A stretch of 51,121 nucleotides of DNA, from the NCBI GenBank assembly GCA_947178505.1, contig CAMWYR010000011.1:1-51121 (forward strand), given 5' to 3'. The notes under the pieces are model-generated. The model did not search any database, was not told the DNA's origin, and saw only the letters and a list, made by a program, of their open reading frames with translations. This DNA is from an uncultured Muribaculaceae bacterium (GTDB lineage: Bacteria; Bacteroidota; Bacteroidia; Bacteroidales; Muribaculaceae). The translations under genes and the position numbers were made by a program. Shown in pieces: positions 16,488 to 24,204 of this stretch (within the stretch, counting starts at the first letter, position 1; every line of letters begins with the position of its first letter).

Positions 16488-18806
16488 TTGATGAAATCAG
16501 CATTTCTAACGATGGCCGTAGCGGTCGGTGCGCTTTCAGCGTCGGCCGACAACGGCGTGATCGTGCAGACCGACGCCTACCGCTGGGAGGGCGACACAAT
16601 TTATCAGAACGAGTTCAAGGCCTGGGCCGAGGGCCCCTATCGCCTGCGCAGCACCTACAAGGGACGCCCCGGCTACTTCATGCCCATTGAGCAGGAATGG
16701 AGCCGCCGCAACGATCTGACTCCCTATCCGGTGCTCACCACTTCCAACCCCCTCCATCAGGCCATCTACAATATGGCGCTCGATGAGATGGTGAATGCCG
16801 TGGAGCCCGATACAACCCTGCGTACGGGTAAGGAATGGGCCGGCGTATGGACCCGCGACGTCAGCTATTCGATCATCCTCTCGATGGCTGCTCTGCAGCC
16901 GGAGGCTTCGATGATCTCGCTTATGAAGAAGGTGAATCCCTCGGGGCAGATCGTGCAGGACACCGGTTCGGGCGGCGCATGGCCGATCTCAACCGACCGG
17001 ATGGTGTGGGTGCTCGCCGCCTGGGAGATATATAAGGTTACCGGCGACCGGGCATGGCTCGAGAAAGTCTATCCCATCGCGCTGCGCAGCATGGAGAAGG
17101 ATGAGAAGACTATCTGGAGCGCCGACGGCCTCGTGAAGGGCGAGACCTCCTTCATCGACTGGCGCGAGCAGAGCTATCCGAAATGGATGCAGACGGCTGA
17201 TATCGCCCAGAGCGAGGCGATGGGCACCAACGTGATGTATGCCGCCGCCCTGCGCATTGTCGGAGAGATGGCCGCCGAACTTGGCCATAAGAAGGTGGCT
17301 GCCGAGTATGAGGCGAAGTCGGCTGAACTGGCCGCCGCGATCGACCGCACGTTCTATATGCCCGAGAAGGGATATTACGGTATGTACACTTACGGCCGCG
17401 ATAATAAGATCCTCAATCCTCGCGCCGAGGCGCTCGGTGAGGCTCTGGCCGTGCTCTATGATGTGGCATCGCCTGAGCGCCAGAAGGAAATCTCGCAGTC
17501 GGTGCCGCAGACGCCGTTCGGAGTGCCGGTGTTCTATCCCCAGATCTCCGATATGCCCAACTACCATAACAATGCGCTCTGGCCCTGGGTGGCCTCTTAC
17601 TGGACTCTGGCTCAGGCCAAGGCCGGTAATGAGCAGGGTGTGCTCGAGGGCATCGGGTCCGTGTTCCGTCCCGCGGCTCTCTTCACCACTAATAAAGAGA
17701 ACCTGAATCTCGACAATGGTGATATCTTCACCGAACTCAACTCGTCGAACATGCTGTGGTGTCTTGCCGGAAATCTTGCGCTCACCCAGCAGATTCTCTT
17801 CGGTATCCACTTCGAGAAGGATGGCCTCCGCATCGATCCGTTCGTGCCTCAGACTCTTGCGGGCGACCGCACACTCTCCAATTTCCCTTATCGCGGTGCA
17901 CGCCTCAATATCACTGTAAAGGGATATGGCGACAAGGTGAGGAGCATCACCGTGAACGGCAAGAATTTCTCAGCAGAGAAGGGGAAGGTAATTCCCGCCA
18001 AATTGCTTAAGAACGGGGCCGATATCGTTGTGGAAATGGCCGACGAACCCATCGCTCCGATGAAACTCAACACAGTCGGGAATCTGAAAGCACCCCTTAC
18101 GCCCATAACTTGGCTGAGCTCTGAGCCGGAAGTGAGTGCTACGGGTGTGGGCGCGGGCAGTCTGCTCCGGTGGAACCCGATCGAATATATCGGCGAGTAT
18201 ATCATCCTCAGGGACGGACGTGAGGTAGGGCGCACGCGTCAGACATCATGGCCGGCCACGGAAGAAGGCGAGTGGCAGGTGATCGGTGTAGCCTCCGACG
18301 GCACGCAGAGCTTTGCCTCCGAGCCGCGCAGCAACCGCACCGGACTTTTTGGGGAGATGAAGGAGGCGAAGACCGCCATGTCCTCTCCGGAAGTGTCTTA
18401 TGCTCCGTCGAAGAGCATCGAGGGCTTCACCGGCACCGGCTTCGCTGAGAGCGATATGACCTCGGGCCCCGTGAGCGCCGTGTTCGAAACTCTCGCCGGC
18501 AGCATGCCTGAGGGCGAATATGCGATCAGTTTCCGCTATGCCAACGGCAATGGTCCTGTCAACACCGAGAATAAGGCTGCGATCCGCAGCGTATACGTTG
18601 ACGGGGTCGATGTCGGTACGGTCGTGCTCCCGCAGCGCGGTGTCGGCAACTGGGACGACTGGGGCATGACCAACAGCGTGAAGGTGCGCCTCGCGCCCGG
18701 CACGCACACGGTTACGCTCGTATACAATACCGAAGATGAAAACATGAATCTGAAGACCAATCACGCTCTGATCGACGGCGTGCAAGTGGTGCGCACGGGA
18801 AAGTGA
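16488..18806 (+). CDS. secreted six-hairpin glycosidase with C-terminal carbohydrate-binding-like domain
   Basis: Exported protein of 772 aa with a signal peptide at about 1-20 (MMKSAFLTMAVAVGALSASA). The middle (about 70-480) reads as an (alpha/alpha)6 six-hairpin glycosidase: repeated helices with Trp-rich motifs such as EWAGVWTRDVSYS, GGAWPISTDRMVWVL, SFIDWREQSYPKWM and NNALWPWVASYW. These resemble GH63/GH78/GH15-type barrels. A beta-rich section follows. The end (about 640-770; AISFRYANGNG, VYVDGVDVGTV, GTHTVTLVYN, HALIDGVQVV) resembles a CBM6/CBM35 jelly roll. The exact family and sugar substrate cannot be fixed from reading. It stands alone, without SusC/SusD genes nearby, 62 bp behind rnr. 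Confidence 0.75.
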   Translation: MMKSAFLTMAVAVGALSASADNGVIVQTDAYRWEGDTIYQNEFKAWAEGPYRLRSTYKGRPGYFMPIEQEWSRRNDLTPYPVLTTSNPLHQAIYNMALDEMVNAVEPDTTLRTGKEWAGVWTRDVSYSIILSMAALQPEASMISLMKKVNPSGQIVQDTGSGGAWPISTDRMVWVLAAWEIYKVTGDRAWLEKVYPIALRSMEKDEKTIWSADGLVKGETSFIDWREQSYPKWMQTADIAQSEAMGTNVMYAAALRIVGEMAAELGHKKVAAEYEAKSAELAAAIDRTFYMPEKGYYGMYTYGRDNKILNPRAEALGEALAVLYDVASPERQKEISQSVPQTPFGVPVFYPQISDMPNYHNNALWPWVASYWTLAQAKAGNEQGVLEGIGSVFRPAALFTTNKENLNLDNGDIFTELNSSNMLWCLAGNLALTQQILFGIHFEKDGLRIDPFVPQTLAGDRTLSNFPYRGARLNITVKGYGDKVRSITVNGKNFSAEKGKVIPAKLLKNGADIVVEMADEPIAPMKLNTVGNLKAPLTPITWLSSEPEVSATGVGAGSLLRWNPIEYIGEYIILRDGREVGRTRQTSWPATEEGEWQVIGVASDGTQSFASEPRSNRTGLFGEMKEAKTAMSSPEVSYAPSKSIEGFTGTGFAESDMTSGPVSAVFETLAGSMPEGEYAISFRYANGNGPVNTENKAAIRSVYVDGVDVGTVVLPQRGVGNWDDWGMTNSVKVRLAPGTHTVTLVYNTEDENMNLKTNHALIDGVQVVRTGK

Positions 18807-18841
18807 ATTTGCATTTTTTAGCACCAATAAAGCAAAATTAT

Positions 18842-18872
18842 TTTGCCAGTTGGAAAAAAATGCTTAACTTTG
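18842..18872 (+). promoter_or_regulatory. consensus promoter for SRP RNA and tRNA-Thr
   Basis: TTTG (18842-18845), 19 bp, TAACTTTG (18865-18872): a perfect Bacteroidetes promoter. The predicted start, about 5 nt later, coincides with the first base of the SRP RNA terminal helix at 18877. Confidence 0.8.
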
Positions 18873-18876
18873 CAAC

Positions 18877-18973
18877 GGGTGAGTCCTGCACGACCAGCTC
18901 CCCGTAAATCCCCCAGATCTTGACCGAAGCAAGGGTAGCGGGTTGAGCGGTGCGATGTAGACCGCTCGCCCAC
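18877..18973 (+). ncRNA. ffs: signal recognition particle RNA (small bacterial 4.5S type)
   Basis: RNA component of the SRP, which with Ffh targets membrane and secreted proteins. The ends pair as GGGTGAG (18877-18883) with CTCGCCC (18965-18971), one G-U. The apical region around 18914-18939 has GAAGCAAGGGTAGC, matching the asymmetric-loop side of SRP domain IV, followed by the typical GGTGCGATGTAGACCGC descending strand. The length of about 97 nt fits. The apical loop reads UUGACC where a GGAA tetraloop closed by C-G is usual. It starts right after a consensus promoter and ends 2-4 nt before a tRNA, so the two are probably one precursor. Confidence 0.85.
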
Positions 18974-18975
18974 CT

Positions 18976-19052
18976 GCCTCTTTAGCTCAGTTGGCCAGAG
19001 CACGTGATTTGTAATCTCGGGGTCGTTGGTTCGAATCCGACAAGAGGCTCCA
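18976..19052 (+). tRNA. tRNA-Thr (anticodon TGT)
   Basis: Acceptor GCCTCTT (18976-18982) pairs with AAGAGGC (19042-19048). The D arm GCTC/GAGC, anticodon loop TTTGTAA (anticodon TGT, reads ACA) and T arm GTTGG-TTCGAAT-CCGAC are complete, and CCA is encoded (19050-19052). The anticodon stem CGTGA/TCTCG has a T-T mismatch at its middle pair (29:41). It directly follows the SRP RNA. Confidence 0.95.
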
Positions 19053-19120
19053 ATCGGTCAGATGTGCCGCGAAGGCGCCTGATGACGATAGGTCATTTGT
19101 TTTTCATAATTTATGTTTTT

Positions 19121-19155
19121 AAGGCGTGCTTATTTCCTAAGCACGCCGTTTTTTC
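19121..19155 (+). terminator. intrinsic terminator after the SRP RNA-tRNA unit
   Basis: GGCGTGCTTA (19123-19132) pairs perfectly with TAAGCACGCC (19138-19147) around the loop TTTCC and is followed by GTTTTTTC. This is the best classical rho-independent terminator in the window and ends 26 nt before the DUF4286 start. Confidence 0.9.
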
Positions 19156-19180
19156 AATTCATTCTCCAAATAAGGTTACT

Positions 19181-19492
19181 ATGATTATACATAATGCTAC
19201 ATTTATGATCGACCGCGAGCATGAGCGAGAATTCGTAGAATGGTTCCGCAAGGTGCGCGTTGGGCTTGATCCGATGCGTTCCCCGCGCCTCACGGCGATG
19301 CGCGAGGCCGGGGGCATCGATTATACGCAGGCCGAGTCTCAGAGCATGGCTTTCCAGTGCGAGTTTGAGTCGCGCGAGGAGGCACGCCGCTGGGCCGCTG
19401 AGAAACTCGCTCCCGTGGCCGCCGCATTCGAAGAATTGTTCGGTCCGCAGGCGATGGTGTTCGCCTCAATGTTTGAGACAGTCGGGCTCTGA
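19181..19492 (+). CDS. DUF4286 family protein
   Basis: Small soluble protein of 103 aa. It begins MIIHNATFMIDREHEREFVEWFRK and has a ferredoxin-like, alpha/beta pattern (TFMIDRE; SMAFQCEFESREEARRWAAE; PQAMVFASMFETVGL) typical of the Bacteroidetes DUF4286 family, whose function is unknown. The ATG at 19181 is chosen because an upstream in-frame start at 19004 would run through the tRNA and the terminator. It lies 19 bp before ruvC on the same strand, an arrangement that suggests co-transcription. Confidence 0.82.
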   Translation: MIIHNATFMIDREHEREFVEWFRKVRVGLDPMRSPRLTAMREAGGIDYTQAESQSMAFQCEFESREEARRWAAEKLAPVAAAFEELFGPQAMVFASMFETVGL

Positions 19493-19511
19493 AGCTGTTT
19501 TTACTTGTCAG

Positions 19512-20102
19512 ATGGAGGAAAATATTAAGAAATACGACCGGATTATAATGGGGATCGACCCGGGTACGAACGTGATGGGCTACGGTGTGCTCGGCGTCAC
19601 CGGCAAGAGGTTGGAGGTAATCGTGCTCGGTGTGATCGAACTCAGTAAGTTTGAGAGTCACTACAAGCGCCTTCACCGCATCTTCGAGCGCGTGTCGGGG
19701 CTCGCTGCGCAGTATCTCCCGGATGAGGTGGCGCTGGAGGCCCCATTCTTCGGGAAGAACGTGCAGTCGATGCTCAAGTTAGGGCGTGCGCAGGGTGTCG
19801 CTATGGCTGCCGTGCTCACGCGCGACATTCCCGTGGCCGAATATGCTCCGAGGGTAATCAAGATGGCCGTCACAGGCAACGGTCAGGCCTCTAAGGAGCA
19901 GGTTGCCAACATGCTGCGCCATCTGCTTGACATGCGCGACAAGGAGGTGCCGAAATTCCTCGATGCCACCGATGCGCTCGCCGTGGCGCTGACTCACTAT
20001 TACGAGACCGGCAAACCGGCTGTCGCCAAGGGGCCCAAAAACTGGGCCGACTTCCTTGCAAAGAATCCCGACCGCATAGCCACCCGTCGTAAACCTGAGT
20101 GA
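19512..20102 (+). CDS. ruvC: crossover junction endodeoxyribonuclease RuvC
   Basis: Holliday-junction resolvase that cuts four-way DNA junctions together with RuvAB. The RNase H-like fold has all four metal-binding acids: Asp16 (MGIDPGTN), Glu76 (ALEAPFFGKN), Asp151 and Asp154 (LDATDALAVALTH). The 196-aa length is slightly longer than E. coli RuvC because of a short C-terminal extension. The ATG at 19512 follows a weak purine-rich upstream region and gives a 13-residue leader. An earlier in-frame start (19260) would lie inside the DUF4286 gene and is not used. It is downstream of DUF4286 and upstream of deoC. Confidence 0.96.
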   Translation: MEENIKKYDRIIMGIDPGTNVMGYGVLGVTGKRLEVIVLGVIELSKFESHYKRLHRIFERVSGLAAQYLPDEVALEAPFFGKNVQSMLKLGRAQGVAMAAVLTRDIPVAEYAPRVIKMAVTGNGQASKEQVANMLRHLLDMRDKEVPKFLDATDALAVALTHYYETGKPAVAKGPKNWADFLAKNPDRIATRRKPE

Positions 20103-20198
20103 CACACCGGCCCGGGGAAGAACTTTTCCTCTCCCGTGCGTTTTATAGGAAAGAGAGATCTTGCTTTTAAAATTTAACTCTTAAAATCTCTATATAAA

Positions 20199-21077
20199 AT
20201 GAATAAATATCAGCAGGCAATCGCGCAGAGCGCGGTGACAACCGATGAGGGCGCGATTAAGGATGCAGTGGCCCGCATCCTCGAGAAGTGTGGTGAGAAT
20301 GACACCCCTGAGACTTATAAGAAGATTCTTGGATCGATCGACCTGACAACGCTCAGCACCGAAGACAGCGAGCGCAGCGTGACTGCCTTCACACGCCGTG
20401 TGAATGATTTTGAAAATGAATATCCGCAGTATCCACACGTGGCGTCGATCTGCACCTACAGCAACTTTGCCGAGGTGGTGGAGGCTAATCTTGACGTAGA
20501 GGGAGTGTCCAACTGCGTGGTAGCAGCCGGTTTCCCGTCGAGCCAGACTTTCCAGGCTGTGAAGGTGGCTGATGTCGCAATGGCCGTGGCCAGCGGTGCG
20601 ACGGAGGTGGATGTGGTGATGAATATCGGAATGTTCAACGATGAGAACTATGAGGATCTGACCGACGAGCTGATCGAGTTGCGTCATACCGCGAAGGGCG
20701 CGCTCCTGAAAGTTATTCTTGAGACCGGTGCTCTCCGCACACCCGAACGTATCCGTGCCGCTTCGATTCTGGCCATGTACAGTGAGGCTGATTTCATCAA
20801 GACCTCTACCGGCAAGATCTACGAGGGCGCGAGTCTGGAGGCTGCCTACGTTATGTGTCAGTGTATCCGTGAATATCACCGCAACACGGGCCGGAAGGTA
20901 GGTTTCAAGGCTGCCGGCGGTATCCGCACGACGGCTGAGGCCGTGGCTTACTACACGGTCGTGAAGGAAGTGCTGGGAGAGGAATGGCTCACACCTGAAT
21001 TTTTCCGCATCGGGGCAAGCTCCCTTGCCAACGCTATCGTGAGCTCGCTCGAAGGCTCGGAAGTGAAATTCTTCTGA
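20199..21077 (+). CDS. deoC: deoxyribose-phosphate aldolase
   Basis: Splits 2-deoxyribose 5-phosphate into glyceraldehyde 3-phosphate and acetaldehyde in deoxynucleoside salvage. The TIM-barrel DeoC protein of 292 aa has the Schiff-base Lys201 in DFIKTSTGK, the second Lys237 in VGFKAAGGIRT and an acid at about Asp138 in EVDVVMNIG. It has an N-terminal extension of about 40 residues compared with short DeoC forms, as is usual for the longer class. The start follows an AT-rich leader. It converges with the MFS gene; the two stop codons sit in the two arms of a small hairpin (21074-21089). Confidence 0.95.
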   Translation: MNKYQQAIAQSAVTTDEGAIKDAVARILEKCGENDTPETYKKILGSIDLTTLSTEDSERSVTAFTRRVNDFENEYPQYPHVASICTYSNFAEVVEANLDVEGVSNCVVAAGFPSSQTFQAVKVADVAMAVASGATEVDVVMNIGMFNDENYEDLTDELIELRHTAKGALLKVILETGALRTPERIRAASILAMYSEADFIKTSTGKIYEGASLEAAYVMCQCIREYHRNTGRKVGFKAAGGIRTTAEAVAYYTVVKEVLGEEWLTPEFFRIGASSLANAIVSSLEGSEVKFF

Positions 21078-21089
21078 CGTCCGCGTCAG
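21074..21089. terminator. small hairpin holding the stop codons of deoC and the MFS gene
   Basis: CTGACG (21074-21079) pairs with CGTCAG (21084-21089) around TCCG. The deoC stop (21075-21077) lies in one arm and the MFS stop (21086-21088, minus strand) in the other. The stem is short and no U-run follows. Confidence 0.4.
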
Positions 21090-22303
21090 CGCGTGAGCCG
21101 ACGGCGCTCGAAGAAGGCGGCCGTCGCCAGGATGAAGAGCATCGCTCCGGCTCCCTGCATCAGTGCCACGAAGCGGAAGGCAGCCGTGAAGCCTATCTGC
21201 TCGGCTATGAAGCCGCCGAGCACGATACCGATGCCCATGCCCAGATCCCATGATATGAGAATGGAGGAGTTAGCAGTGCCACGCTGATCATGGCGCGCCA
21301 CGCCTACGAACATATTGAGGAAGGCCGGGTACATCTGGCCGTTGCCGATACCGATCAGAAATGCCGCTGTGTAGTAGGCCCAGGGTTGCGCAACGAATCC
21401 GAAAAGCGAGTAGCCGACCAGCGAGATGAGCACGCCTACGGTGGCGTTGCGGGTCATGCGGCCGGCTCTCAGGCTTTTTGCTCCGAACAGGCGTGAGATG
21501 ACGAGGCCCGTGGAAAGGAGCATGAAGAAGAAGCCTGTGCCGTCGGTGATGTTGAGTTCTTCCTTGCCATAGATTGCCACATAGTTGCTCATCACGCCCC
21601 AGCATAGGCCGAAGAAGCAGATATTGACTGCCAGAAGCCAGCCGCGGCCGAGGAAAAAGTGGTCGAGACTGAATTTCGGTTTCCCTTCCACTTTCTCGCG
21701 CATCGGCAACATGACACTCGTCGAGAAGAGGAATCCGGCGAAAGCGATGATGAGCGAAAGCCAGAAGAGGAGAGTGAAGTTGGAGGTGGCATGGTAGATA
21801 TAGATTCCAGCGCTCGGAGCCACGGCCATGGCGATGTTATTGCTCAGCCCGTAATATCCGAGCCCCTCGTTGCGTCGTTCGGAGGGGAGCACGTCAATAG
21901 CGGCAGTACTGTTGGCCACTGTCGTTGCGCCGAAAGGAATGCCGTGGAAAGTGCGCACGATGGCGAACATCAGGAGCGTGCCGGCGCCTATATAGCCCGT
22001 AAAGCAGAGGAAAAAGAAGAGGAAGCAGATGGTGAGCACCTTCTTCCTGTTGAATGTATCTACTACGAAACCGCTGAATGGGCGTATGAGCAGCGTAGCG
22101 ATGACATAGCCCGACAGCACGATGCCTATCGTATCCTTATCAGCCTCAAATTGCTCATCCAGATAGAGGGGCAGAAGGGGAGTGAGCAGGTAGAAGGCAA
22201 AGAAGAGAAGGAAATTACAAATCATCACCTTGATATACTCCCTGTTCCATAGTTTCACGCCGGGTGCGGGTGAGGTAGATCCGTTTTTAATGCTGTCTGA
22301 CAT
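21086..22303 (-). CDS. major facilitator superfamily transporter
   Basis: Inner-membrane transporter of 405 aa with about twelve hydrophobic segments in two halves. The loop between segments 2 and 3 has the MFS signature-like GFVVDTFNRKKVL. Another Gly-rich helix FHGIPFGATTVANS follows segment 4, and the C-terminal half begins at about 220. It resembles the drug/sugar efflux branch (YfcJ/arabinose-efflux type), but the substrate cannot be read. The gene lies 56 bp behind the fimbrillin operon on the same strand and converges with deoC. A perfect 14-bp inverted repeat brackets its start codon (22236-22249 and 22308-22321), with one arm just before the ATG and the other over codons 18-23. This could fold the message around its start. 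Confidence 0.88.
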   Translation of the reverse strand: MSDSIKNGSTSPAPGVKLWNREYIKVMICNFLLFFAFYLLTPLLPLYLDEQFEADKDTIGIVLSGYVIATLLIRPFSGFVVDTFNRKKVLTICFLFFFLCFTGYIGAGTLLMFAIVRTFHGIPFGATTVANSTAAIDVLPSERRNEGLGYYGLSNNIAMAVAPSAGIYIYHATSNFTLLFWLSLIIAFAGFLFSTSVMLPMREKVEGKPKFSLDHFFLGRGWLLAVNICFFGLCWGVMSNYVAIYGKEELNITDGTGFFFMLLSTGLVISRLFGAKSLRAGRMTRNATVGVLISLVGYSLFGFVAQPWAYYTAAFLIGIGNGQMYPAFLNMFVGVARHDQRGTANSSILISWDLGMGIGIVLGGFIAEQIGFTAAFRFVALMQGAGAMLFILATAAFFERRRLTR

Positions 22304-22321
22304 AAAAGAACAGGGAGTATA
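22236..22321. repeat. 14-bp perfect inverted repeat around the MFS start codon
   Basis: TATACTCCCTGTTC (22236-22249) and GAACAGGGAGTATA (22308-22321) are exact reverse complements 58 bp apart. The MFS ATG (22303) lies in the loop, 4 nt after the upstream arm on the message; the other arm is coding. It could be an RNA stem that controls translation or a small invertible segment. Confidence 0.7.
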
Positions 22322-22359
22322 CTTTATCGGTGCCTGATATGAAGGAGTGACGAGATGAA

Positions 22360-24192
22360 TCAGTAGGACAGTACTGCCCGCACAGCGTATGGGTATGATT
22401 TGTGGGAAGGATAAGTATAATCCAGCGGAGAGTATTCATGTGATAACGCTCGTGCCTCAAAATCACTCTCGTTGGAAGACCAGTAATAGGGATAACCGCG
22501 CCAAGTGTCGTGGTATCTTAACCAACCTATGTGTTCCTTGTAGGGGACATCGTCAGCCAGCTTATCCTTTATTTCTTCATAGCGCTTCAAAAAAAGGTCT
22601 TTATATTTCCTAAGTTCGACAAGCATGCCGTTAGCCGGCAGGTACCAGCCGGACGTATTCTTAGGAGCCTGCAGAGGTTGCTGCCATGCGTAGGGATTCT
22701 GTGCATCCTGTTTTCCGCCGCTCGGCGTATTCTCATCACGGTTATTGAAGAGAATAGTTTTACTAAGCTCCTTTTTAGTACTGGGGTCAGTGAATTTATA
22801 TGTCCCGGTTGCAAGATTGCCGTAATAGTATGCAGCATATACAGCGGGATAAAAATTTTTGTACCACCCGTTATCTTCGCAGGTTTGCAGAATCTTTTGA
22901 GTATTGTAATATCCGCTCCAATCTCCGGGATCTATATTTGTCTCCATACGAGCTCGTATATATTCATCCTTATACGGAAGGTAGGAATCATTCAATTCCC
23001 ACTCAAACATGTCGTTAAGGTCATTTTGAACATCGGTCAACGCCAAGACATAACCATGGCAACTACCATCTTTTATACCCGTTTCACTGTAGTCAGACCA
23101 GTTATCGAAGTCATGTTGGTCGGGGCGTAACACCAGTCCTATGCAACGGTGGTTATCATTATCCAAATATTGGGTAGCCTCGTAAGGAAGTACAAAGCCG
23201 TGATTCTGGGAGTTCTTACAATAAAAATCACCGACAATCACCTGGTCAAAGGTATAAACTTCCTTATCTACAGTCTCGTATTTGCAATAGAGTGTGCCGG
23301 TCTGTGAGGGTTGAATTTCGAATGAACCGTTGTACATCCCATCACGATAGTTGTAGTAATAAGTTATCCCACCCTCATATCCATCGGGGAGAATGTAGCG
23401 GAAGGTGCCGTCAGCGGCCTGATAGGTCTTGAGAAGATTGTCGTCCTTATCTTTAATGGTAGCCTCGTTGGGATTCTTAAAGGTGACTACCTCCCTGACG
23501 TCTTCGACATCCGGATAAAAATCATTCCAATTGATTAATGTGTCGTTACTGTAATCTATTGACGGATCTTCTTTCAAATGTTTGGGATCGACAGTAAGCA
23601 GTTTCCACCGAACGGTAATGTCGAGCGAAATACCGTTGCGCAGATGCTGCAGTTGGGCTTTAATTTCCTTGAGAGGGCCATTGGACGACTCCCAAGCCAT
23701 CACGTCGGAATGGCTATAAGCGGCTTTAGTCGTTTGGTCCTCCTGCTGCTTGAAGGCGTCCAAGCCCAAAAGTTCTTCAGCGCTCTTGATTTTCATCTCA
23801 GTCACTGATATATCGTAGGGAAAATAGACGATGTAGGTTTGCATCATGGTGTCGTAGTAGGGGGTATCTTTACCGAGTCCAGAATATGTCCATTCGGAGG
23901 TGCCATCGGTGTTCGCTTTTAAAAGATACTTGGCATTATTCACGATAAATTCGCCCTTTTTGTCAAGAATGATGACACCGACCGAGTCGCCCGGCTCAAA
24001 AATTGTACGCATGCCTTCATCTATCGCACGCGAGGCCGGTGCGCCTGACTTAACATTGTCGGCAACAGTGACGTTGAGCGAAATTATGTCTCCATCAACT
24101 TTACCTGCCTGTGTGGGAATGTCATCTATATCTTGACACGCACATAGAAAGCAGGAAAGGATAAAAATATATGGTAAAATCAGTTTGTTCAT
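22360..24192 (-). CDS. fimbrillin-family lipoprotein with DUF1566-like C-terminus (operon gene 3)
   Basis: Outer-surface lipoprotein of 610 aa. The signal ends in a lipobox-like FLCAC with Cys19. An N-terminal FimA/Mfa-like beta domain (about 30-330) includes FEPGDSVGVIILD, YFPYD and QLQHLRNGISLDITVRW, features of Bacteroidetes fimbrillins that polymerise by donor-strand exchange. The C-terminal third (about 350-610) has HRCIGLVLRPDQHD, HGYVLALTDVQN, SGWYLPANGMLVELRKY and YYWSSNES ... YAVRAVLSY, like DUF1566/Lcl_C domains of surface adhesins. It is the last gene of the operon, 12 bp behind its relative. Position and domain content suggest a tip or accessory adhesin rather than the main shaft; this is inferred. 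Base composition is AT-richer than the flanks. Confidence 0.75.
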   Translation of the reverse strand: MNKLILPYIFILSCFLCACQDIDDIPTQAGKVDGDIISLNVTVADNVKSGAPASRAIDEGMRTIFEPGDSVGVIILDKKGEFIVNNAKYLLKANTDGTSEWTYSGLGKDTPYYDTMMQTYIVYFPYDISVTEMKIKSAEELLGLDAFKQQEDQTTKAAYSHSDVMAWESSNGPLKEIKAQLQHLRNGISLDITVRWKLLTVDPKHLKEDPSIDYSNDTLINWNDFYPDVEDVREVVTFKNPNEATIKDKDDNLLKTYQAADGTFRYILPDGYEGGITYYYNYRDGMYNGSFEIQPSQTGTLYCKYETVDKEVYTFDQVIVGDFYCKNSQNHGFVLPYEATQYLDNDNHRCIGLVLRPDQHDFDNWSDYSETGIKDGSCHGYVLALTDVQNDLNDMFEWELNDSYLPYKDEYIRARMETNIDPGDWSGYYNTQKILQTCEDNGWYKNFYPAVYAAYYYGNLATGTYKFTDPSTKKELSKTILFNNRDENTPSGGKQDAQNPYAWQQPLQAPKNTSGWYLPANGMLVELRKYKDLFLKRYEEIKDKLADDVPYKEHIGWLRYHDTWRGYPYYWSSNESDFEARALSHEYSPLDYTYPSHKSYPYAVRAVLSY

Positions 24193-24204
24193 ATTTAATT
24201 TCTT

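Noticed and set aside
19004..19180. Upstream extension of the DUF4286 gene
   Set aside because: It would translate the tRNA and the terminator; the ATG at 19181 gives the family-like N-terminus.
19260..19511. Long N-terminal extension of RuvC
   Set aside because: It overlaps the DUF4286 gene in another frame and is Arg/Ser-rich; normal RuvC starts at 19512.
20190..21251. 353-codon frame opposite deoC
   Set aside because: Shadow of deoC, overlapping its start region and the MFS stop.
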